A stretch of DNA of 5,624 nucleotides from Mycoplasmatota bacterium (GTDB taxonomy: Bacteria; Bacillota_I; Bacilli_A; Izemoplasmatales; Izemoplasmataceae). The notes beneath the pieces are model-generated. The model made no database searches, had not been told where the DNA came from, and was given only the letters and a program-made list of their open reading frames with translations. The DNA lies in contig DAOWHG010000029.1 of assembly GCA_030641535.1 (NCBI GenBank), positions 1 to 5,624 on the forward strand, given 5' to 3'. How positions within the stretch are numbered: the first letter of the stretch is position 1; every line of letters begins with the position of its first letter. A program made the translations under genes and the position numbers. Shown piece after piece: positions 1-4,979 of this stretch.

Positions 1-865
1 ATTTTTCAGTCTTAACATCATATATAAAAGTAGTTAAATCAGCAACTCTTCTAGCTTCTTTAAATAGCTCTTCTGATTCTTCCATCTCTTCTTGTTGGTT
101 TTTCTCTTTTTGAACGTCTCTTACAAGACCTGTGAATCTAAAAGGAAGTCCAGATTCATCAAATTCAGTCGCAAAAACAAAAAAACTCATCCAATGATAG
201 TCATTGTATTTTGTGTGGAATAGTCTGAATTCAGTTTCTAATTCTGTTATTTCACCATCCACAATATTTTTTATTACTTTACCCATTTTTTCATAGTCTT
301 CAGGGTGAGTTAGTTTCAGTAAAGTCTCTCTAAAAAAACCTTCTTCTATTTTATTAAGTCCTACTACTTCACAAAACATTTCAGAAACATCTGCTTTGAG
401 AGTAATTCTATTCACTTCGAAAAAACCAATCTTTGAAATATCACTCACAAAGTTATTACTATGTTGAATATCATCTTCTACATTGTTGCTTTTCACTAAT
501 TCAGTAACATCTTTAAAGCTTACTGCAAAACAATTTTCAGCTGTTTTAAACGTATAAGTAGAAAAGTATTTATTAAATTGTTTAGCATATCTAGTCATAG
601 TTAAAGGAGTCCCAGTTTTTGTAACTTCGTAATATTTTTTAATCCAGAATTCTTCAGTTTCAGGAAATACATCTTTAACACTTTTTCCAATTAAATCTTC
701 TAAAGTAATATTAAGCGAACTACAAAATACATTATTCGCATAGATATACTTATAATCAATCGGCTCTCCTTTGTCATTAAATACTATTTCATGATCTGCG
801 ACTGAAAAATCTACATTATCAAATAGGAACTTGAAATATTCACTATTTATTTTTAATTCTTTCAT
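1..865 (-). CDS. Multi-PAS-domain sensory/signalling protein, N-terminal part (cut by the left edge)
   Basis: An open frame runs without a stop from ATG at 863-865 to the window edge, giving 288 codons plus one base. Two PAS-like domains are visible. PAS1 spans about residues 8-125. It has the 'DHEIVFNDKGEPIDYKYIYAN' type of opening, then 'LIGKSVKDVFPET', and closes with 'SFKDVTE'. PAS2 spans about 140-252 and is of the PAS_3 kind, with 'THPEDYEKM', a 'YHWMSFFVFATEFDESGLP' core and the PAC-like end 'FTGLVRDVQKEK'. A short charged, coiled-coil-like linker (about 253-275) leads into what looks like a third PAS ('ARRVADLTTFIYDVKTEK'). There is no signal peptide or membrane segment in the visible part, so it is probably cytosolic. 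Such arrays usually end in GGDEF/EAL, HD-GYP or histidine-kinase modules, but none is visible and the output is unknown. No ligand can be assigned. The start is supported by a GGAGGA ribosome site 6 bases upstream. Confidence 0.85.
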   Translation of the reverse strand, partial: MKELKINSEYFKFLFDNVDFSVADHEIVFNDKGEPIDYKYIYANNVFCSSLNITLEDLIGKSVKDVFPETEEFWIKKYYEVTKTGTPLTMTRYAKQFNKYFSTYTFKTAENCFAVSFKDVTELVKSNNVEDDIQHSNNFVSDISKIGFFEVNRITLKADVSEMFCEVVGLNKIEEGFFRETLLKLTHPEDYEKMGKVIKNIVDGEITELETEFRLFHTKYNDYHWMSFFVFATEFDESGLPFRFTGLVRDVQKEKNQQEEMEESEELFKEARRVADLTTFIYDVKTEK

Positions 866-871
866 TTTCTG

Positions 872-877
872 TCCTCC
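872..877 (-). promoter_or_regulatory. Ribosome binding site of the PAS-domain gene
   Basis: On the minus strand this reads GGAGGA and ends 6 bases before the ATG at 865-863. It is a near-ideal Shine-Dalgarno sequence and fixes the start of the PAS protein. Confidence 0.8.
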
Positions 878-880
878 AAT

Positions 881-954
881 AAAAAAAACTTTATCAAGCT
901 CTTATAACATTTAATTTTATCATAAAACATTATAATTAACAAACTCAATAAAGT
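881..954 (-). terminator. Possible long-loop intrinsic terminator after pepV
   Basis: On the minus strand, ACTTTATTGAG (954-944) can pair with CTTGATAAAGT (898-888) over 11 positions, including two G-U wobbles. The second arm is followed at once by a 7-base T tract (887-881). The first arm begins six bases after the pepV stop codon. The 45-base loop is far longer than usual, although it can fold internally (for example TTTTA/TAAAA). A competing local hairpin, AAGAGCTT with AAGTTTTT, uses the same 3' segment. This is only a moderate candidate. Confidence 0.35.
914..942 (-). promoter_or_regulatory. Candidate sigma-A promoter for the PAS-domain gene
   Basis: On the minus strand, TTGTTA (942-937) and TAAAAT (919-914) are separated by 17 bases. 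A TG one base before the -10 gives an extended -10 (TGATAAAAT). Transcription would begin near 907, about 40 bases before the PAS start codon. The region is very AT-rich, so chance matches are possible, but element quality, spacing and position agree. Confidence 0.5.
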
Positions 955-960
955 CTCTAT

Positions 961-2316
961 TTACTCTTTAATCCCTGCTAATTGATAGATTGATTCCATA
1001 TAGATTGCTGTTGCTTTTAATAAGTCATCAATATGTAAAAATTCATCAACTTGATGTGCTACATCTTTTCTACCAGGCATAGCTGGTCCAAATGCTACTG
1101 CTTTCTTTAATGCTCTTGAATATGTTCCTCCACCAATAGTAAGTATTGGAGTTGTATCATCGCCTGTATATTTTATATACGCTTGATGTAGAACTTTTAC
1201 TAAATCATCATTTTTATCGACATAATGTACTGGTGAATCACTTAATACTTTTAACTTGAAACGATACCCTATAACTGAAGCTTCAAGATTAATTAATGCA
1301 CTATCTTTATCCCACCCTCTTGGGTAACGACAATTTATTCCTATTTTGAATTGATTATCCTCATATTCAAACACTGCAGGATTCATGGTAAAATCTTTCA
1401 TTTCTTCATCATGGAAATTAATATTTAACTTTTCACCTAAATGATCAAATGTTAAGAATTGATTAATATACTTAATAAAGTTATTATCTAAATGTTCATT
1501 TAGGAATGCAGCTAAGATAAACGCTGCATTTATTCCAAGATTTGGTTGCATCGCATGTGCACTTTTTCCATGAACAACATATTTATCATCTTTAACTTCA
1601 CCTTTAAGTCCGTTAAATGATAGGTATTTTTTGAATTCATCTTTTAAATCAACACTTAAAGTACATTCAGCATAGTCAGGTACAACATTATATCTATCCC
1701 CAGCTTTAAAAGATAATAATTGATCATCTTCTGATTTACCAGAAATATCAAATGACATAATACCTTTTTCTCCATAAATCAAAGGAAAACTAGCGTCAGG
1801 TGCAAATCCAATTTCCGGCATTTCTTCTGTTTTAAAATATTCTTTAATTCCTCGCCATCCTGTTTCTTCATCAGTTCCTATAATTATTCTAACTCTCTTA
1901 TCCATTTCAACATTTAATTCTTTTAAAAACTTAAGAGCAAAATAAGCTGCCATTGTAGGACCTTTATCATCACTTGATCCTCTAGCATATAACTGATTAT
2001 TCTTAATAATTGGTGAAAAAGGAGGATGAGTCCAGTTATCACCGGCTGGTACAACGTCCAAATGACAAAGGACACCTAAAATTTCTTTTCCTTTACCATA
2101 TTCTATATGAGCTGCATAGTTTTTTACATTCTTAGTAACAAACCCGTCTGAACGAGCTAAATCAAGCATAAAATGCAAAGCTTTATTTATTTCAACACCA
2201 AAAGGAGTTTCACTTTTTGGATCAAATTCATCTAATACACTTGGAATTCTTAATAATTCTTTTGTCTTATCAATAATAAGGTTCTTTTTTTCTAGTACGT
2301 ATTTATAAAAATCCAT
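961..2316 (-). CDS. pepV: M20-family metallo-dipeptidase, PepV/Sapep-like (complete)
   Basis: This is a 451-residue cytosolic zinc peptidase that hydrolyses dipeptides and short peptides, probably at the end of peptide utilisation. Family motifs appear in order. 'CHLDVVPAG' gives metal ligand H85 and catalytic-site D87. 'ARGSSDDKGP' gives the bridging Asp, D117 by analogy with PepV. 'TDEETGW' gives the general base and ligand pair E150/E151. 'APDASFP' gives D174. 'VHGKSAHAMQP' gives lid-domain H254, and 'VAHQVDE' gives the last ligand H421. The 'GGGTYSRAL' segment is also typical. Spacing matches the Lactobacillus PepV residues as I recall them, and the length is close to the usual 460-470. 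There is no signal peptide or frameshift. The ATG is preceded by GAGGTG at 5 bases and a good promoter. It is divergent from the metal-efflux operon. Assignment to the PepV-like M20 group is firm; exact substrate range, and DapE/ArgE-like alternatives, cannot be decided by eye but are less likely. Confidence 0.92.
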   Translation of the reverse strand: MDFYKYVLEKKNLIIDKTKELLRIPSVLDEFDPKSETPFGVEINKALHFMLDLARSDGFVTKNVKNYAAHIEYGKGKEILGVLCHLDVVPAGDNWTHPPFSPIIKNNQLYARGSSDDKGPTMAAYFALKFLKELNVEMDKRVRIIIGTDEETGWRGIKEYFKTEEMPEIGFAPDASFPLIYGEKGIMSFDISGKSEDDQLLSFKAGDRYNVVPDYAECTLSVDLKDEFKKYLSFNGLKGEVKDDKYVVHGKSAHAMQPNLGINAAFILAAFLNEHLDNNFIKYINQFLTFDHLGEKLNINFHDEEMKDFTMNPAVFEYEDNQFKIGINCRYPRGWDKDSALINLEASVIGYRFKLKVLSDSPVHYVDKNDDLVKVLHQAYIKYTGDDTTPILTIGGGTYSRALKKAVAFGPAMPGRKDVAHQVDEFLHIDDLLKATAIYMESIYQLAGIKE

Positions 2317-2321
2317 ATTAT

Positions 2322-2327
2322 CACCTC
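2322..2327 (-). promoter_or_regulatory. Ribosome binding site of pepV
   Basis: It reads GAGGTG on the minus strand, 5 bases before the ATG at 2316-2314, and supports that start codon. Confidence 0.7.
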
Positions 2328-2338
2328 TTCAATCATAA

Positions 2339-2367
2339 ATAATATCACTTTCTTATCCTTTTTTCAA
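2339..2367 (-). promoter_or_regulatory. Promoter of pepV, extended -10
   Basis: On the minus strand, TTGAAA (2367-2362) and TATTAT (2344-2339) are separated by 17 bases. A TG precedes the -10 by one base (TGATATTAT), making an extended -10. Transcription would start near 2332, leaving a short leader of about 16 bases that just contains the GAGGTG ribosome site. No operator-like repeat overlaps it, so pepV looks constitutive or controlled from elsewhere. Confidence 0.6.
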
Positions 2368-2396
2368 TATATTTGAATTATACAAATCACTGCTTT

Positions 2397-2424
2397 TTTA
2401 CAAATAACGGATATTATTTATAAT
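2397..2424 (+). promoter_or_regulatory. Weak candidate upstream promoter toward the ATPase operon
   Basis: TTTACA (2397-2402) and TATAAT (2419-2424) are separated by 16 bases. Two further TATAAT hexamers follow at 2441-2446 (preceded by TGA, extended -10 style) and 2453-2458, neither with a good -35. In such AT-rich sequence these can arise by chance. The promoter at 2487-2514 is better placed and is the main candidate. If active, this one would give a second start lying outside the ArsR operator. Confidence 0.25.
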
Positions 2425-2427
2425 ATC
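2410..2427. repeat. Perfect 7-4-7 palindrome in the divergent intergenic region
   Basis: GATATTA (2410-2416), a TTTA spacer, then TAATATC (2421-2427) form an exact inverted repeat. It overlaps the -10 of the weak upstream promoter candidate. It is too weak in G/C, and lacks a following T tract, to be a convincing terminator. It could be a protein-binding site or a chance product of AT richness. I do not recognise a specific regulator; Fur/PerR-type boxes have a different 7-1-7 layout. Confidence 0.35.
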
Positions 2428-2486
2428 TCTATAAAAATGATATAATAATCAGTATAATAAAAATAGAAACATTATTATTATTTCTC

Positions 2487-2514
2487 TTGACATGTGAGCA
2501 CTCGCTCATATAAA
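2487..2514 (+). promoter_or_regulatory. Main promoter of the metal-efflux operon
   Basis: A perfect -35 TTGACA (2487-2492) is followed after 16 bases by TATAAA (2509-2514). An 18-base alternative, TAAAAT at 2511-2516, overlaps it. Transcription should start around 2521, about 25 bases before the ATPase ATG. The spacer is filled by the inverted repeat annotated separately as the operator. Confidence 0.75.
2492..2511. promoter_or_regulatory. Predicted ArsR/SmtB-type operator between -35 and -10
   Basis: TGAGC (2495-2499), ACTC, then GCTCA (2504-2508) form a perfect 5-base inverted repeat, extended by AT/AT pairs two positions further out (2492-2493 with 2510-2511). The layout resembles SmtB/CzrA-family sites (ATA-n-TGAAC-A-nn-T-GTTCA-n-TAT), with TGAGC/GCTCA in place of TGAAC/GTTCA. 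It fills the promoter spacer, so a bound dimer would block RNA polymerase. The second gene of the operon encodes an ArsR-family repressor, the obvious ligand. Binding itself is inferred. Confidence 0.7.
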
Positions 2515-2532
2515 ATAAGTAGTACATTTACA

Positions 2533-2540
2533 AGAGGTGA
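2533..2540 (+). promoter_or_regulatory. Ribosome binding site that fixes the ATPase start at 2546
   Basis: AGAGGTGA ends 5 bases before ATG at 2546-2548. A GTG at 2537 is in the same frame but lies inside this Shine-Dalgarno sequence and has no ribosome site of its own. It is therefore very unlikely to be the start. Confidence 0.8.
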
Positions 2541-2545
2541 CTATT

Positions 2546-4609
2546 ATGATAAAAAAAATAATTATGAAAAATTTGATTTGTTCAAATTGTGCAGCAAAGA
2601 TTGAAAAGTCTTTAGCAAATCTTGATTATATAAATTCTGCGAGTTTTAACTTTCCTAACCAGGTAATGTTATTAGATGTTACTGAGGAATATAACGAAGA
2701 ATCTGCAGTTGAAGAAATTAAAGAGATTGTTGACTCTATTGAAGACGGTGTTGATACATACTCTTACGATAAAAGACATTTAATTGAAACAGTAAAAAGA
2801 GTGGAGAGTTACTACTCTGTTTTTATTGGTGTTGCAATTTATATAATTGGCTTTATCTTTGATCATTACGGTATTGCATGGGGATTCATTCCACTATTTT
2901 GGATTGGATATTCCTTTATCGCTTTTAAATTAATTAAGAAAACACTTAAAGGGATTAAACGAAGAGATTACTTTAATGAAAATACATTAATGTTTATCGC
3001 TACTATTGCTGCGATGTTCTTACAATTCTACTATGAAGCTATTTTTGTAATTATCTTCTATACAATAGGAGAATACTTACAACATAGAGCAGTTCACCGT
3101 AGTAAACAAGAAGTTTCTGCATTAATGGATTTAAAGATTGAATACGCAAATGTCTTAGTAGATGGAAAAGTAATTATTAGGGATCCTCATTCTATTAAAA
3201 AAGGTGATATCATCATAATTAAGAATGGTGAGAAAATTCCTGTTGATGGGTTCTTAATTAAAGGTACAACTTCATTAAACACAAGTGCTTTAACTGGTGA
3301 AGCAAAACTTAGCACAGTTAAAGTTGGAGATTATATATTAAGTGGTAACTTAAATGTAGGTAGTTTAATTGAAATAGAAGCTTCAAAAGAATACCAAGAA
3401 TCTACAATTGCTAAAATTATTGATTTAATTGAAAATTCTACGAACCATAAAGCAAGAACAGAAAACTTTATTACTAAATTTGCTCGTTACTATACCCCGA
3501 TTGTTACAATAGCTGCATTCATGATGTTCTTAATACCAACAATTGTTGATTCTGCTAATTATCAAGAATATATATATAGAGCAGCAATCTTCTTAGTAAT
3601 TAGTTGTCCTTGTGCATTAGTTATTTCGATTCCGTTATCATATTTCGCGGGAATTGGAGCAGCTGCTAGACAAGGTATCTTGTTTAAAGGTAGTACATTC
3701 TTACATATGATGACTAATGTAGACAATATTGGAATTGATAAAACTGGGACTTTAACTCATGGTAATTTTACAGTTGGAGATTTCTCAAATGAGGAAACAT
3801 TAAAAATTGCTGCAAGTATTGAAAGATATTCTAATCATCCAATCGCAAAATCAATCGTTGAGTTTTATCGAGGAGATTACTACGATTACGATGTCATAGA
3901 AGAAATCCCAGGACAGGGATTAATGGTAACAACCGATAAAGGAAAGATATTAGTTGGTAATAGAAGACTAATGAATAAACACAATGTAAAAGTAAAAGAT
4001 AAAAAAGTATTAATAGGTTCTAACGTTTTTGTTAGTAAATACGGAAAATATTTAGGAAGAGTTATTGTAAAAGATCAATTAAAGAGTTCTTCATTAAATG
4101 TTATTAGAAGATTAAATAAAAAATACGATATAACGATGCTTACTGGTGATAATGATTTAATCGCTAGAGAAGTTGCTGAATCACTTGGTGGAATCAATTA
4201 CATTAGTAATTTACTACCTGAAGATAAAATAAAATATTTTAATGAAATTAAAACTAAGAAATTAAAAATGTTTGTTGGGGATGGGATCAATGATGCTCCA
4301 TTACTAAGAAATGCCGATATCGGTGTTGCTATGGGTAATGGTAGTGAAATTGCAATTGATGTAGCTGATGTTATAATTATGAATGATGATTTAAATTTAG
4401 TTGAAAAAGCATTTAGAGTTGCTCGTAAAACTAAAAATATTGTTTATCAAAACATCATATTATCACTTGGAGTTAAGTTTTCATTCTTAGCCCTAGCAGG
4501 ATTAGGATATAGCACCATGTTAATGGCTATCTTTGCAGATGTGGGGATCACATTAATAGCCGTACTTAATAGTCTAAGAATCATTTATTCAAGGAGGTTA
4601 AATGTATGA
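2546..4609 (+). CDS. zntA: P1B-2-type heavy-metal efflux ATPase (Zn/Cd/Pb; ZntA/CadA family), complete
   Basis: This is a membrane pump that exports Zn(II), and probably Cd(II)/Pb(II), using ATP; 687 residues from ATG 2546. Order of parts: one N-terminal HMA metal-binding domain (about 1-70) with C12-S-N-C15; transmembrane segments 1-4 (about 90-180); actuator domain with T-G-E at 250-252; transmembrane 5 and 6, the latter with the C354-P-C356 ion-site motif; phosphorylation site D398 in DKTGT; H431-P432 in the nucleotide domain; TGD at 533-535; GDGIND at 578-583; transmembrane 7 and 8 with K644 and D665 in 'FADVG'. The K in TM7 and D in TM8 are the P1B-2 signature seen in ZntA/CadA. Copper pumps instead carry N/Y and M/S residues there. 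All catalytic motifs are intact. It heads an operon with the ArsR repressor and is preceded by a TTGACA promoter containing the operator. Relative preference among Zn, Cd and Pb cannot be read from sequence. Confidence 0.93.
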   Translation: MIKKIIMKNLICSNCAAKIEKSLANLDYINSASFNFPNQVMLLDVTEEYNEESAVEEIKEIVDSIEDGVDTYSYDKRHLIETVKRVESYYSVFIGVAIYIIGFIFDHYGIAWGFIPLFWIGYSFIAFKLIKKTLKGIKRRDYFNENTLMFIATIAAMFLQFYYEAIFVIIFYTIGEYLQHRAVHRSKQEVSALMDLKIEYANVLVDGKVIIRDPHSIKKGDIIIIKNGEKIPVDGFLIKGTTSLNTSALTGEAKLSTVKVGDYILSGNLNVGSLIEIEASKEYQESTIAKIIDLIENSTNHKARTENFITKFARYYTPIVTIAAFMMFLIPTIVDSANYQEYIYRAAIFLVISCPCALVISIPLSYFAGIGAAARQGILFKGSTFLHMMTNVDNIGIDKTGTLTHGNFTVGDFSNEETLKIAASIERYSNHPIAKSIVEFYRGDYYDYDVIEEIPGQGLMVTTDKGKILVGNRRLMNKHNVKVKDKKVLIGSNVFVSKYGKYLGRVIVKDQLKSSSLNVIRRLNKKYDITMLTGDNDLIAREVAESLGGINYISNLLPEDKIKYFNEIKTKKLKMFVGDGINDAPLLRNADIGVAMGNGSEIAIDVADVIIMNDDLNLVEKAFRVARKTKNIVYQNIILSLGVKFSFLALAGLGYSTMLMAIFADVGITLIAVLNSLRIIYSRRLNV
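4591..4597 (+). promoter_or_regulatory. Ribosome binding site of the ArsR-family gene, inside the ATPase gene
   Basis: AAGGAGG lies within the last codons of the ATPase gene, 8 bases before the repressor ATG at 4606. It is stronger than the ATPase's own site. With the ATGA stop/start overlap it should allow efficient translation of the repressor. Confidence 0.75.
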
Positions 4610-4908
4610 GTAAGGAAATTAAGTTAAATAATCTAACTGAAACAGTTCAATTATTCAAAATATTTAGTGATTTAACAAGACTTAGAATAATTGATTTACT
4701 ATACTCGGGGGAACACGCTGTTCAAGCAATTGCTGATGAGTTAGATACTAGCCAATCAGCTATCTCTCATCAATTAAAATTATTACGAGATATGAATGTT
4801 GTAAAAACTAGAAAAGCTGGTAAACAAGTAATTTATCGTTTAAGAGATAGTCATATAAAAGAAATATTCTTGATTGGCTATTCACATGCTACAGAATGTG
4901 AAATATAA
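4606..4908 (+). CDS. ArsR/SmtB-family zinc-responsive repressor with an alpha-5 metal site
   Basis: This is a 100-residue winged-helix repressor, expected to act as a dimer on the operator at 2492-2511. 'LFKIFSDLTRLRIIDLL' (16-32) is the family's conserved early helix. 'DTSQSAISHQLKLLRDMNVV' (47-66) is the helix-turn-helix with its recognition helix. Residues 67-81 ('KTRKAGKQVIYRLRD') form the wing. The C-terminal helix carries D81-x-H83-x10-H94-x2-E97, the alpha-5 Zn(II) site with the SmtB ligand set (CzrA has His at the last position). The alpha-3N/alpha-3 cysteines of CadC (CVC) and of arsenic-type ArsR are absent, and the only Cys is C98. It is therefore best read as a Zn (possibly Co) sensor rather than a Cd/Pb or arsenite sensor. 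Its start overlaps the ATPase stop by four bases (ATGA), so both genes share one transcript and the repressor should control its own synthesis. It resembles CzrA/SmtB in function; the exact orthologue name is uncertain. Confidence 0.92.
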   Translation: MSKEIKLNNLTETVQLFKIFSDLTRLRIIDLLYSGEHAVQAIADELDTSQSAISHQLKLLRDMNVVKTRKAGKQVIYRLRDSHIKEIFLIGYSHATECEI

Positions 4909-4909
4909 T

Positions 4910-4942
4910 AAAAAAGACAGAAATCAATTCTGTCTTTTTTTT
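4910..4942. terminator. Bidirectional intrinsic terminator between the efflux operon and tyrS
   Basis: AAAAAGACAGAA (4911-4922), loop ATCAA, then TTCTGTCTTTTT (4928-4939) form a perfect 12-base-pair stem, followed by more T to 4942. A10 of the left flank also pairs with T at 4940. For the plus strand it ends the ATPase-repressor transcript just after the TAA at 4906-4908. On the minus strand the A run becomes a T tract, so the same hairpin can end tyrS, whose stop is 38 bases upstream in that direction. Confidence 0.9.
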
Positions 4943-4979
4943 ATAGTTTACACTATTTATTTTGAATATATTTTTTTTC

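Noticed and set aside
2460..2484. AT-only short repeats (ATT runs) before the operon promoter
   Set aside because: Low-complexity sequence expected from base composition; no array or spacer structure.
2317..2545. Riboswitch or structured RNA leader for the ATPase
   Set aside because: The predicted leader is only about 25 bases, too short for a riboswitch, and regulation is explained by the operator in the promoter.
2546..4609. Copper-transporting ATPase (CopA type)
   Set aside because: It has an HMA domain and CPC, but TM7 and TM8 carry the K and D of P1B-2 pumps rather than the N/Y and M/S residues of copper pumps. The partner is a zinc-type ArsR, not CopY/CsoR.
4943..4956. Small inverted repeat ATAGT-TTAC-ACTAT after the terminator
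   Set aside because: It has only five base pairs, all but one A-T, and no T tract. It is probably chance or a minor extension of the tyrS 3' end.
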